Notes: generated by a model not told the origin, from the sequence alone. A stretch of DNA of 64,000 nucleotides from Curtobacterium sp. UNCCL20 (GCF_900101675.1 NZ_FNKG01000001.1:372001-436000), one strand, 5' to 3'; positions 1-8,752 are shown, counted from the stretch's first letter. Numbers and translations are program-made.

Positions 1-685
1 AGAGGTCCATCGTCCAGGTCAGGTCATCCGACGACCGCTGCACGAACGACGGCGTCAGGGAGTCGCGGAGCCGCCGTTCCTTCTCGGGGTCGACGCTGAT
101 GGTCGCCTCGGCCAGCTCCGCCAGGTGACCGGTCCGCGGCGTCACCACGACGAGGACGCCGTCCGGGTGCAGCACGCGGGCGTACTCCGACTGGTTGCGC
201 GGGGCGAAGACGTCGAGCAGGACCGCGGCGGCGCCGTCGACGACCGGGAGGCGCTCGGTCACGTCCCCCACGACAGCCCCGGCACGCTCGTGGACGCGAG
301 CCGCCCGCCGGATCGCGACGGCCGACAGGTCCAACGCGACCCCGCGCCTCCCGGCAGCCGCGCGCAGCGCATGCGCGAGGTAGGTCCCCGGGCCCGAACC
401 GACGTCGAGGACGATGCCGGGGGCCGTCGCCTCGGCGACGACGGCGGCGAGCGCCCGCTCGACGGGCGCGTAGTGTCCGCGACCGAGGAACCGGATGCGG
501 GCGTCGACCATCTCCGGCGTGTCCGCCGTCAGTGCCCGACGCTTCGCCGGCAGCAGCGTCAGGTGTCCCTGCTTCGCCTCGTCGAAGCGGTGACCGTTCG
601 CGCAGCCGACCTGACCGGGGTCGACGCGGCCGAGGGGCTCGGCGCAGACGGGGCAGGCGAGCACGGGGAGCAGGTCGTCGCGCAC
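1..685 (-). CDS. rlmA: RlmA-type 23S rRNA guanine methyltransferase (3' end outside window)
   Basis: The protein should methylate a guanine in 23S rRNA using S-adenosylmethionine. The N-terminus has a zinc-ribbon (CPVC, then C-x3-H about 12 residues later) typical of RlmA, followed by a Rossmann methyltransferase core with the SAM loop LDVGSGPGTYL. The C-terminal part is cut off at base 1. The GTG start at 685 is chosen because a TACGCT hexamer lies exactly 6 nt upstream (leaderless arrangement). It diverges from the broken SDR gene at 721 across only 35 bp. Family assignment is firm; the exact modified base is inferred from the family. Confidence 0.85.
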   Translation of the reverse strand, partial: MRDDLLPVLACPVCAEPLGRVDPGQVGCANGHRFDEAKQGHLTLLPAKRRALTADTPEMVDARIRFLGRGHYAPVERALAAVVAEATAPGIVLDVGSGPGTYLAHALRAAAGRRGVALDLSAVAIRRAARVHERAGAVVGDVTERLPVVDGAAAVLLDVFAPRNQSEYARVLHPDGVLVVVTPRTGHLAELAEATISVDPEKERRLRDSLTPSFVQRSSDDLTWTMDL

Positions 686-691
686 GGGACC

Positions 692-697
692 AGCGTA
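692..697 (-). promoter_or_regulatory. -10 box of rlmA, leaderless
   Basis: TACGCT on the minus strand lies 6 nt before the GTG start, which places the predicted transcription start on the start codon. No convincing -35 is visible. Confidence 0.5.
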
Positions 698-708
698 CGG
701 GCCGTCAG

Positions 709-714
709 TAGCCT
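709..714 (+). promoter_or_regulatory. -10 box of the SDR gene, leaderless
   Basis: TAGCCT lies 6 nt before the ATG at 721. It faces the rlmA -10 box only 11 bp away on the other strand, so the two promoters are back to back. Confidence 0.5.
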
Positions 715-720
715 GACCGG

Positions 721-1535
721 ATGTCGCTGCAACAGCTCTTCGGACTCGACGGACGCACCGCACTGGTCACGGGCGGCAGCTCCGGCATCGGCCGGGCGGT
801 CGCCGTCGCGCTCGCCGATGCCGGCGCGCACGTCGTGATCGCCGCCCGCACCGTCGCGCCGATCGACGACACGGTCGCCACCATCCGAGGAGCCGGAGGA
901 TCGGCAGACGGCATCGTGGCGGACCTCTCCACGCGCGCCGGTGCACACGGACTGGCAGACGCCGTCGGAGCGGTCGACGTCCTCGTGCACTCCGCCGGGA
1001 TCAACCTGCGTCCGCCGATGCCGGACCTCGACGAGGCCACCTGGGACGCCACGATGGCCGTGAACCTCGACGCACCGTTCGTCCTCGGACAGCGGCTCGC
1101 CCCCGGCATGGCCGAGCGCGGGTACGGCCGCATCATCGCGATCAGCTCGCAGCAGGCCCACCGCCCCTTCGCGGCCAGCGGCGCCTACGGGGTCTCCAAG
1201 GCGGGCCGGGGCCCCGCCGCCGGTTCCGGACCGACGCGCCAGCGGCGGGTCGGCCGTGCCGGTGGGGAGAGGCGCTGGCCCGGTCCCAAGCGGAAGCCTG
1301 GTCGCCGCAGGGGGTCACCTCCAACGTCCTCGTCCCCGGTTTCGTGCCGACCCCGCTGAACCGGCGGCTCAGTGCCGACCCCGCGACGGTGTCCGCGCTC
1401 TCCGCGCGGACACTCGTGGGCCGGAACGGCCTCGTGACCGACTTCGCCGCCGCAGCCGTCTTCCTCGCGGGTCCCGGCTCGGCGTACGTGACCGGGCAGG
1501 CGATCGCGGTGGACGGCGGGTTCTCCGTGCACTGA
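721..1535 (+). pseudogene. SDR-family dehydrogenase, frameshifted by a short palindromic insertion
   Basis: This was a classical short-chain dehydrogenase. The N-terminal part has TGGSSGIG (cofactor loop), the NAG-equivalent HSAGIN and the catalytic YGVSK. After SKA the frame becomes nonsense. The correct frame resumes near 1266 (EALARSQAEAW, then VLVPGFVPTPLN) and ends with the typical VDGGFSVH. Roughly 57-68 bp, of a length leaving remainder 2 on division by 3, have been inserted just after the active-site lysine. As read, the product ends at 1359 with a scrambled tail. It could be a real inactivation or an assembly error in a GC palindrome. Confidence 0.85.
1204..1271. repeat. GC palindrome inserted in the SDR gene
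   Basis: The foreign stretch begins with GGCCGGGGCCCC and ends with GGTGGGGAGAG. Its centre is an inverted repeat, CCGACGCGCC-AGC-GGCGGGTCGG (one mismatch), inside longer imperfect arms. The outer limits are uncertain by about 6 bp because the bordering bases are ambiguous. Confidence 0.55.
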
Positions 1536-1541
1536 CCCGGG

Positions 1542-1547
1542 TACGGT
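1542..1547 (+). promoter_or_regulatory. -10 box of the Mak_N_cap gene, leaderless
   Basis: TACGGT lies 6 nt before the ATG at 1554. Confidence 0.5.
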
Positions 1548-1553
1548 CGGCGC

Positions 1554-2177
1554 ATGGCCGTCATCCACCACGCCGAACTCCGCCCGTCGAAACACGAAGC
1601 GCTCGCGGCCTGGCTGCCGTCCCAGCAGTGGAGCGGCGTCTCCGCCGGCGACCCGCTCGAGATCGCCGGGAAGTTCCGCTTCGACGACCCCGCGGGCGAG
1701 GTCGGCGTCGAGACGCTCCTCGTGCGACGGCCGGACGGACGCATCCTGCACGCTCCCCTCACGTACCGCGGTGCGCCGCTGCCCGGTGCGGAGGCGTTCC
1801 TCGTCACCGAGATGGACCACTCCGTGCTCGGCCGCCGCTGGGTGTACGACGCGGTCGGCGACCCGGTCTACGCCGACGTCCTGCGCCGCGCGATCGTCAC
1901 CGGCGGGCACGAGGCCGCACTCGAACGCGCGGACGGGTCCGGCACCTGGCAGGGCGAGGGCGCAGCGGTGGGCAGCGGATCCGCGGCCGACTCCCCCACG
2001 ATCAGCGCCGTCTCGGTCCGCTCGGACGGCACCCGGTCACTTGTCGGCACCGACTGCGGGACGCTCTCGGTGCTCCGCGTGGTGGGGTCGGACCTCGGGA
2101 CGCCGTACCCCTCGGGCGAGACGCTGACGGGTCGCTGGGACGGCGGCTCCGCCGTGCTCGCGGTCCTGCGCACCTGA
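1554..2177 (+). CDS. Maltokinase N-terminal cap-like domain protein
   Basis: The 207-residue protein matches the stand-alone Mak_N_cap domain found in actinobacteria (start MAVIHHAEL, then AAWLPSQQW, a long beta-rich body, and RWDGGSAVLAVLR at the end). In maltokinase this domain caps the kinase fold. Here no kinase domain follows, so the role is unknown; annotation pipelines usually call such proteins CG0192-related. It follows the SDR remnant by 18 bp but has its own leaderless -10 box. Confidence 0.75.
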   Translation: MAVIHHAELRPSKHEALAAWLPSQQWSGVSAGDPLEIAGKFRFDDPAGEVGVETLLVRRPDGRILHAPLTYRGAPLPGAEAFLVTEMDHSVLGRRWVYDAVGDPVYADVLRRAIVTGGHEAALERADGSGTWQGEGAAVGSGSAADSPTISAVSVRSDGTRSLVGTDCGTLSVLRVVGSDLGTPYPSGETLTGRWDGGSAVLAVLRT

Positions 2178-2244
2178 GTCGTCGCCGTCCGCGCTCACGG
2201 GTACGGGCAGGGCCTGCCTGTCCACGCTCGCCGGTGGCAGGATC

Positions 2245-3189
2245 ATGGGCGTGAAGACACTGGAGTTGCCACAGACGGACCTCACCGCCTCCGACGTCAT
2301 CGTCGGCCTGATGCGGATCAACGACATGAGCGACGAGGACATCCGCTCGCTCTACAGCGCCTCGCGGGACGCGGGCGTGACCATGTTCGACCACGCCGCG
2401 GTCTACGGCGAGTGGCACGGCTGCGAGGAGCGGTTCGGGTCAGCCCTCGCCCTCTCGTCCGCCGAGCGCGCCGAGATCGTGCTGCAGACGAAGGTCGGCA
2501 TCCGGCCCACGCCGTACGGCGCGTACTTCGACTTCTCGTACGAGCACATCCTCGAGTCGGTCGAGGAGTCGCTGACCGCGCTCCGCACCGACTACATCGA
2601 CGTGCTGCTCCTGCACCGCCCCGACGCCCTGGTCGAGCCGGAAGAGGTCGCGAAGGCCTTCGACGAGCTCCACGCCGCCGGCAAGGTGCACCACTTCGGC
2701 GTCTCGAACCACACCCCGGGTCAGGTCGAGCTCCTCAAGAAGCACGTCACCCGCCCGCTCGCCTTCAACCAGGTGCAGCTGAGCATCACCCACGCGAACG
2801 TCATCGCGCAGGGCGTCTCGGCGAACATGGGCGGCCTCGACCAGTCGATCGACCGCGACAACGACATCCTCAACTACTCGCGTCTGAACGACGTGACGCT
2901 GCAGGCCTGGTCGCCGTTCCAGAAGGGCTTCTTCGACGGCGTGTTCCTGGGCGACCGGGAGCAGTACGCCGAGCTCAACGACCTCCTCGACGAGATCGCC
3001 GCAGCACACGGTGTCACCCCGACCGGGATCGCCGTCGCGTGGATCACCCGGCACCCCGCGCACTTCCAGGTCGTCCTCGGCACGACGAACCCGCAGCGTG
3101 TGCGGGACTCGGCCGCGGGCTCCGACGTGGAGCTCTCCCGCGAGGAGTGGTACCGGATCTTCACCGCCGCGGGGCACACCGTTCCCTGA
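2245..3189 (+). CDS. Aldo/keto reductase (YdhF-like)
   Basis: This is an NADPH-dependent aldo/keto reductase with a TIM-barrel fold. Visible family residues are the Asp/Tyr block MFDHAAVYG, the lysine in LQTKVG and the histidine in LLLHRPD. The substrate cannot be read from sequence; the ISLYS-type start and overall length (314 residues) resemble E. coli YdhF. The ATG at 2245 is used. A GTG two codons downstream, 7 nt after CAGGAT, would fit the leaderless spacing and is an alternative start. A strong hairpin follows at 3233-3274. Confidence 0.8.
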   Translation: MGVKTLELPQTDLTASDVIVGLMRINDMSDEDIRSLYSASRDAGVTMFDHAAVYGEWHGCEERFGSALALSSAERAEIVLQTKVGIRPTPYGAYFDFSYEHILESVEESLTALRTDYIDVLLLHRPDALVEPEEVAKAFDELHAAGKVHHFGVSNHTPGQVELLKKHVTRPLAFNQVQLSITHANVIAQGVSANMGGLDQSIDRDNDILNYSRLNDVTLQAWSPFQKGFFDGVFLGDREQYAELNDLLDEIAAAHGVTPTGIAVAWITRHPAHFQVVLGTTNPQRVRDSAAGSDVELSREEWYRIFTAAGHTVP

Positions 3190-3232
3190 CTCCGTGCGGC
3201 AGCCGCACTGGCGGTCGCCCTTCGCGCAACTG

Positions 3233-3274
3233 AAGTCACCTCGAACCGTGCAATCCCGCGGTTCGGGGTGACTT
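3233..3274. terminator. Bidirectional hairpin terminator
   Basis: A 16-bp stem with one mismatch (left arm AAGTCACCTCGAACCG at 3233-3248, right arm 3259-3274) and a 10-nt loop lie between two converging genes. The right arm ends in TTT. Confidence 0.6.
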
Positions 3275-3324
3275 TCGTCGTACGGAGCCGACGCGTGGTC
3301 GTAGCGCTCGCGCCGCCGGTGAGG

Positions 3325-3525
3325 TCAGTCGGCGGACGTCGGGGTCCTCGGCACGCCGACGTCCACCGGGGACACCGCTGCGGGATCGGCGGACGCGCCA
3401 CCGACCACGTCGAACGAGATCCCGAGCATCGCCGGGTCCTCGTCGAGCTCGAGGCCGTCCCCCTTCACCTGGTCCTCGGGGATGGCTCGGCCACCGGACG
3501 GGTCCCACGAGTTCGCGATCGACAT
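3325..3525 (-). CDS. Small hypothetical protein
   Basis: The 66-residue product begins MSIANSWDPSGGRAIPEDQ. It is acidic, rich in Asp, Ala and Pro, and has no membrane segment or recognised domain. The start at 3525 is picked because CATGCT lies 7 nt upstream; an ATG at 3537 is the alternative. It lies 64 bp downstream of the next small acidic gene, in the same direction. I do not recognise a function. Confidence 0.5.
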   Translation of the reverse strand: MSIANSWDPSGGRAIPEDQVKGDGLELDEDPAMLGISFDVVGGASADPAAVSPVDVGVPRTPTSAD

Positions 3526-3589
3526 GCGGTCGAGCATGCCCGGTCCGGTTGGGGATCCCCCAAGAACCGCCCGTGTGCGCGCGATGCGG

Positions 3590-3820
3590 TCAGAGGTCGT
3601 CCGGGTGCAGACGGTCGCCGGCCTGCGGACGGCGGAACACCGGGCCACCGCCGGCTTCGTCCTCGTCGTGGTGGTTGACCGGCGAGACGCTCGGGTCGCC
3701 GGAGTCCTCGCCGACGTCGGCGCCGCGGTCCTCCTCGATCTGCAGTTCGTCCTCGTCGGAGCCGTCGACGGGGACGGATCGGCCGGGCTGTTCGGGATCG
3801 AAGGGTGCGCTCATCGACAT
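3590..3820 (-). CDS. Small acidic hypothetical protein
   Basis: The 76-residue protein is strongly acidic (DEDELQIEEDRGADVGED) with a histidine pair in the middle and no membrane segment. The start at 3820 (MSMSAPFDPEQ) has CAAGCT 6 nt upstream. It sits 34 bp downstream of the mannosidase gene and in the same direction. Function is unknown; composition alone suggests a soluble, disordered protein. Confidence 0.55.
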   Translation of the reverse strand: MSMSAPFDPEQPGRSVPVDGSDEDELQIEEDRGADVGEDSGDPSVSPVNHHDEDEAGGGPVFRRPQAGDRLHPDDL

Positions 3821-3854
3821 GGGCCGAGCTTGCTCCGCCCGGGTGAACACCGGG

Positions 3855-6800
3855 TCAACGCTGTCCGTCCGCCGCGATGAGTTCGAGCTGGGTGAGCGCC
3901 AGGTCGGACACCGCGGTGAGGGTGAACGTCGTGCCGGTCGCCTGCAGCCGGAAGACCCGGGTCTGACCGGCCCAGTCGAACACGGCGTCCTGCACGGCGA
4001 CGCGGGTGCCCCCCAGCGAGACCTCCCACGAGAGGACGCCGGGCGAGGCCGCGGTCACCGTGTACAGCGAGGACTCGACGGTCGGCACGTCGAAGGACAC
4101 GGAGGTGCCGGCTCCGAGTGTCGTCACGGTCCGGCCGTCGTCGTCGGTGAGCGACGTCGTCGGGGGCAGGACGTCGACGGGGGTGTCCCGGTAGCCGTGC
4201 ACCTCGGACGCGGACACCGGCCGGGTCTCGGACGCCCAACCGAGCGGTGTCGGCGACAGCGTGAACTCGATGCGTGACGCCGCGACGACCACCGCGTGCG
4301 GGATGGTGACCGATTCCCACGGCTCGCCGTCGACCGTCACCGACGCGACGTAGGCGCCTGCGGAACCGTCAGCGACCTCGATGACGGTCGCCGCGCCTCC
4401 AGGCTGCTGCAGGACCGTCCGCCGGACCGACGGCGGCACGAGGACGTAGGTGCCGGTCGACGGCGCCAAGGGGTACAGGCCGATGGTCGCGAAGACGTAC
4501 CAGGCGCTCATCTCACCGTTGTCCTCGTCGCCCGGGTACCCCTGGCCGAGGTCGGAGCCGACGAACAACCGCTCGAGGCACTCGCGGACGATGCGGTGCG
4601 CGTCGTCGTGGCGCCCGGTGAACATCGGGAAGAACGGGATGTGGTGGGCGGGCTGGTTGGACAGGCCGAGCATGCCCATCCGGACGTCGCGGGCCTCGGT
4701 CATCTCGTGGATCGGGAAGCCGTAGGAACCCGAGCGCGTGGTCGCGCCCGTCTCCGGGGTCGCGAAGAACGCGTCGAGTGCGGCGTCGAACCGGTCCGGC
4801 CCGCCGTGCAGGTCGACCACGCCGGCGCCGTCGTGCGGTGCGGTGAACGCGGTTCCCCAGGCGTTCGTCTCGGTGTAGTCGTCGCCCCAGTCGCGCGGGT
4901 CGAACTCGGTGCCGATCCGCCACGAGCCGTCGGGGTCGCGTCCGATGAAGAAGCCGCGTTCCGGGTCGAAGACGTTCCGGTACTGCAGGGAGCGGCGCGA
5001 GAACCACTCCGCCTCGGCTTCGTAGCGGGCCAGGTCGGCGGGTGTCCGGGCACGTGACGCGAGCAGGCTCGCCATCACCGCGAGCCCCCAGTCGTTGATC
5101 GCCGCGTCGAGGGTCCAGGACATCCCCTCGTGGGTCGCGGTGTCGACGTGGCCGCGGAAGGCGCCCGGGAGGCTCCCCTTCCGTCCGACGCGCTCGTCCC
5201 GCGGCGGGACGGTCGCGTTGCGCAGCGCGCTCCGGTACGCCTCCGGCAGGTCGAAGCCGGTGACGCCCTTCGCGGCGAGGTCGGCGAAGACGGTGTCGCT
5301 CGTGGTGCCGGTCATGCAGTCCTCGGCGCCGGGAGCACTCCACCGGGGCGTCCACCCGCCGTCGTGGTGGTGCTCGACGAAGCCCTGCGCGAGTTCGCCC
5401 GCCGTCTCCGGGGTGAGGAGCGCGAGGAGCGGCCAGGCGGTCCGGTAGGTGTCCCAGAACCCGTTCGTCGTGGTGAAGGGGCCCTCGACGATCTCCGGGC
5501 CGGGCTCGTCACGGATGGGTTCGGCCTGCACGGAACCGTACGGGGAGCGGTGGCGGGGCACGCCGGTGCGCGCGGTCTCGCCAGCGCGGTTCGGGTAGAG
5601 GAACAGCCGGTACAGGCCGGAGTACAGGGAGGTCAGCTGGTCGGGGGTGGCGCCCTCGAAGGACAGCGTGGCGAGCTTCGCGGTCCACTGCTCCTCGGCG
5701 CGGGCGCGCATGGTGTCGAACGTCCCGGCGGCGTCGAGGTTCGCGCGGGCGTCTGCGGGCGAGACGGTGGAGATGCCGAGGAGGACGTCGGTGGCGGCCG
5801 TGCCTGCGTCTGCGTCTGCGTCTGCGCCCGCCTCGACCGTGACCCATCCGCGGAGGAGGCCGTCGTCGAACGTGGTGTGGTCCTCGGTCGCGCCGGGGAT
5901 CCGGACGTGCACGAAGTGCGGCGGCGTCCCCGGGCGGTCGTCGAGCTCCACGTCGACCAGGGCGGTGCCGTCGACGATCGACACCGAGGCGTCGAGCACC
6001 CGGCCGTGGTGGTCCAGCACGATGCTGCGGGCTCCGGTGAACCGGAAGCCGAGGGCGAACTCCCCCGCGGTCATCTCCGCTGTGACGCCCTGGTCGAGGT
6101 CGACCCGGTAGCGGTGCGGCCCGTCGAGCTCGTGGTCGTGGTCGAACCCGAGCGCACGGGCCTGACGGTCGACGTCCGGCTCGGCGATCGGGGACGGCAT
6201 CACCTGGAACACACCGCGGTCCCCCATCCACGGGGACGGGATGTGGCTCGTCGCGAAGGCCTGGATCGCCGGGCGGTGGTCGGTCGCGCGGTGGTGCTCC
6301 TGGTACGCGTACGGCCAGCGGTTGCTCGAGGCGTCCGTCATCGGGAGACCGAACACGCCGCCGTGGGGCAGGCCGACCAGCGGGGCGTTGTTGCCGCGCG
6401 AGAAACGGGACGACGCCTGCGTGCCACGGGTCGTCCGGACGTGCCCGAGCGGTGTGGCGGGCGTCGGGGGTGCGGCCTCGATGCGGACGTCGTCGAGCCA
6501 GCCGCGGAGTGCCGGGCGCTCCCCGTCGTCACGCTCGCCGTCGGTGGTCGGGCGTGCACCGTCGGCTGCCGGCACCGGCGGGGTGGAGCCGAGCCGTGCC
6601 TCCAGGCGGTCGACGACCCGACCCGCGAACGGCGTGAGGTCGACGGCTCGGCGGTTCCACTGGTCGACCCACTGCTTGCGGGCTGCGTCCTGCGCTGCCG
6701 GGGTGAGGAGGTCGCCGTACTGGTCTCGTGCATCACCGACGCCGTCGCGGTCGCTCAGGCGGGAGCCGTCGCTGAAGACGACGTCGAGGGCGAACGCGGT

Positions 6801-7055
6801 GGCGTCCCAGAAGTGCGGCAGGTCGGCCTCGGACGGCTCGGTTGCGCCCTCGGGCAACGTCCGTTCGGGGAACCACACCCAGGAGAGCAGCTGCCCCGGC
6901 TCGACGGTCCGTCCGCTCCAGCCGGGGACGATCGCGGTTTCCATGCCGGCGCCCGCGGGTCGCTCGACGAGGAACGCCTCAGCCGACCCGAACCCGGCAC
7001 CGTTCCGCGCCGCCACAGCCGTCGTCGGGCCACCGCTCCGTTGCAGTTCTCGCAC
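3855..7055 (-). CDS. GH92 family alpha-mannosidase
   Basis: This 1066-residue enzyme belongs to glycoside hydrolase family 92, calcium-dependent exo-alpha-mannosidases acting on mannose-rich glycans. Family landmarks are the WDTYRTAWPLL block near residue 520, the DDYTETNAWG block and the C-terminal EDNGEMSAWYVFATIGLYP segment, which carries the catalytic acid/base region. A beta-sandwich N-terminal domain precedes the (alpha/alpha)6 barrel. I see no signal peptide, so it may act in the cytoplasm on imported oligosaccharides. A short Asp-Ala repeat coded by a hexanucleotide repeat lies near residue 415. A palindromic operator overlaps its promoter. Confidence 0.9.
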   Translation of the reverse strand: MRELQRSGGPTTAVAARNGAGFGSAEAFLVERPAGAGMETAIVPGWSGRTVEPGQLLSWVWFPERTLPEGATEPSEADLPHFWDATAFALDVVFSDGSRLSDRDGVGDARDQYGDLLTPAAQDAARKQWVDQWNRRAVDLTPFAGRVVDRLEARLGSTPPVPAADGARPTTDGERDDGERPALRGWLDDVRIEAAPPTPATPLGHVRTTRGTQASSRFSRGNNAPLVGLPHGGVFGLPMTDASSNRWPYAYQEHHRATDHRPAIQAFATSHIPSPWMGDRGVFQVMPSPIAEPDVDRQARALGFDHDHELDGPHRYRVDLDQGVTAEMTAGEFALGFRFTGARSIVLDHHGRVLDASVSIVDGTALVDVELDDRPGTPPHFVHVRIPGATEDHTTFDDGLLRGWVTVEAGADADADAGTAATDVLLGISTVSPADARANLDAAGTFDTMRARAEEQWTAKLATLSFEGATPDQLTSLYSGLYRLFLYPNRAGETARTGVPRHRSPYGSVQAEPIRDEPGPEIVEGPFTTTNGFWDTYRTAWPLLALLTPETAGELAQGFVEHHHDGGWTPRWSAPGAEDCMTGTTSDTVFADLAAKGVTGFDLPEAYRSALRNATVPPRDERVGRKGSLPGAFRGHVDTATHEGMSWTLDAAINDWGLAVMASLLASRARTPADLARYEAEAEWFSRRSLQYRNVFDPERGFFIGRDPDGSWRIGTEFDPRDWGDDYTETNAWGTAFTAPHDGAGVVDLHGGPDRFDAALDAFFATPETGATTRSGSYGFPIHEMTEARDVRMGMLGLSNQPAHHIPFFPMFTGRHDDAHRIVRECLERLFVGSDLGQGYPGDEDNGEMSAWYVFATIGLYPLAPSTGTYVLVPPSVRRTVLQQPGGAATVIEVADGSAGAYVASVTVDGEPWESVTIPHAVVVAASRIEFTLSPTPLGWASETRPVSASEVHGYRDTPVDVLPPTTSLTDDDGRTVTTLGAGTSVSFDVPTVESSLYTVTAASPGVLSWEVSLGGTRVAVQDAVFDWAGQTRVFRLQATGTTFTLTAVSDLALTQLELIAADGQR

Positions 7056-7075
7056 GGACCAAGCCTATTTGGTCC
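7056..7075. promoter_or_regulatory. Operator-like palindrome over the GH92 promoter
   Basis: GGACCAA-N6-TTGGTCC is a perfect inverted repeat. The -10 box TAGGCT (7062-7067, minus strand, 6 nt before the GTG at 7055) lies between and under its arms. A second dyad, GTCCAG-CGT-CTGGAC, overlaps at 7072-7086. A repressor bound here would block the promoter. Confidence 0.55.
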
Positions 7076-7110
7076 AGCGTCTGGACGAAGCCCTTCGGCG
7101 TGTCCGGCTG

Positions 7111-8739
7111 TCAGGGCTTGTTGTGCCCCGGCGCGTTCTCGGAGTTGCCCGGACCGCTGTCCTGCGCGGCGTCGGCTGCCGCACCCGTGTCACTCTGCGG
7201 GTTCTCCACCGGGTTCGTGACCGGGGTGCTCGGTTCTGGACCGACCGAGGGGTCCTCGGCCGGTTCGCTCGGCTGCTGCTCGGGCTCGCTCGGCTGCTGC
7301 TCCGGTTCGCTCGGCTGCTGCTCGGGCTCGCTCGGCTGCTGCTGCGGCTGACTCGGCTGCTGAGCCGGTTCGCTCGGCTCCTGTTCCGGCTCGCTCGGCT
7401 GCTGCTGGTCCGTCGAGGTCGAGGGCGAGCTCGAGTCCGTGGGGGCCGGCGTGCCGTCGTTCCCCTTCAGGGCGAACAGGGCCACCGCGATGCCGATGAG
7501 GATCAGGACGATGACGACCACCGCGGCGATGATCGGGCCGCGGCGACGCTTCTCCGGCTCGTCCGCCAGGGGCGTGGGCGCAGCGACGGGGCCGCGCGGG
7601 CCGCCGTTGCCGGCGTTCCCTGCGTTGCCGGCGGTGCTGGTGGGTCCGCGCTGCGCGCCGAGGACCGTGGTCGCGACGTCGTCGGAGGCGTTCGGCTGCT
7701 GGGCGCCGAGGACACGGGTCGCGTCGTCCGCGGGGTTCTGGCGCGGCATCGCCCGGGTCGCCGGCAGCGCCTGCGTCGCTTCGGGCGCCTGCATGGCCTG
7801 CGTTGCTTCGTCGGCGGACGCTGCGCGCGCGGCAGCGGCGGCTGCACCGAGACCTGCCGCAGCTCCTGCTGCTCCTGCTGCCACGGGCGTCACCGTGCCG
7901 GGCCCCGCCGGCAGGAGCTGCGTCGCCGTCGAGACCTCGTCGTGTCCCAGCGCACGGAGTCGCTGGGCGGCCTCCTCGGCCGTGGGGCGCTCCGCCGGGT
8001 CCTGGGCCGTCATCACGTGGAGCAGCGTGCGCCAGGCGGTGGGCAGGTGCTGGTCGATCTCCGGACCGCGGGTGAGACGCGCGGTCGCGGACTCCACGGC
8101 GCTGCCGGGGAACGGGCGGCGGCCGGTCAGGCACTCCAGCAGCACCAGGCCGAGGGCGTACACGTCCGCCTTGCCGCTGATGCCCTGCGCGAGCACCTGC
8201 TCCGGGGCCAGGTACGCGGCGGTCCCCATGACCGTGCCGGTCCCGGTGACCCGGGCCGAGTCACGGAGCAGGGCGATCCCGAAGTCCGCGAGCTTCACGT
8301 GCGAACCATCCGACTCGAGCAGGACGTTCGCCGGCTTCACGTCGCGGTGGACGATCCCCCGCTCGTGGACCGCTGCGAGTCCCTCGGCGACCTGCGCGCC
8401 GACGCGGGCCGTCGTCGTCGGGTCGAGCGGCCCCTCATGCAGCCGCGTCGCCAGGTCACTGCCCGGCACGAGCTCCATCACCAGGTACGAGTCCCCGTCG
8501 ACGTCGTCGAGCGCGGCGTCGTACAGCGTCACCAGGGCAGGGCTCCGCAGCGCCGCGAGCGTCTGGATCTCAGCCTCGGCCCGGGCTCGCTCACCGTGGT
8601 CGACCGGCCCGATGCGGAACACCTTGACGGCGACCTCACGCCCGAGCTGCTCGTCGACCGCGCGGTACACCGAGGCCATGCCACCGTGCCCGAGCGTGCC
8701 GGTGACGCGGTACCGACCGCCGAAGACCCGTTCTTCCAT
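7111..8739 (-). CDS. Membrane-anchored Ser/Thr protein kinase (PknB-like)
   Basis: This is a Hanks-type kinase of 542 residues. The glycine loop GHGGMASVY, the lysine of VAVKVF, the catalytic HRDVKPANVLL, the metal-binding DFG and the YLAPEQ segment are all present in residues 1-270. An Ala/Gln/Thr-rich linker leads to one transmembrane helix near residues 403-425. The outer part is about 115 residues of Pro, Ser, Glu and Gln repeats (EPEQQPS) with no PASTA domain, so the sensed signal is not evident. The start at 8739 lies 7 nt after TAGGTT, which overlaps the stop codon of the upstream PAP2 gene. Confidence 0.9.
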   Translation of the reverse strand: MEERVFGGRYRVTGTLGHGGMASVYRAVDEQLGREVAVKVFRIGPVDHGERARAEAEIQTLAALRSPALVTLYDAALDDVDGDSYLVMELVPGSDLATRLHEGPLDPTTTARVGAQVAEGLAAVHERGIVHRDVKPANVLLESDGSHVKLADFGIALLRDSARVTGTGTVMGTAAYLAPEQVLAQGISGKADVYALGLVLLECLTGRRPFPGSAVESATARLTRGPEIDQHLPTAWRTLLHVMTAQDPAERPTAEEAAQRLRALGHDEVSTATQLLPAGPGTVTPVAAGAAGAAAGLGAAAAAARAASADEATQAMQAPEATQALPATRAMPRQNPADDATRVLGAQQPNASDDVATTVLGAQRGPTSTAGNAGNAGNGGPRGPVAAPTPLADEPEKRRRGPIIAAVVVIVLILIGIAVALFALKGNDGTPAPTDSSSPSTSTDQQQPSEPEQEPSEPAQQPSQPQQQPSEPEQQPSEPEQQPSEPEQQPSEPAEDPSVGPEPSTPVTNPVENPQSDTGAAADAAQDSGPGNSENAPGHNKP

Positions 8740-8746
8740 GCCGGGA

Positions 8747-8752
8747 AACCTA
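8747..8752 (-). promoter_or_regulatory. -10 box of the kinase gene, leaderless
   Basis: TAGGTT lies 7 nt before the kinase ATG and includes the TAG stop of the preceding PAP2 gene, giving the kinase its own promoter inside the operon-like pair. Confidence 0.45.
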
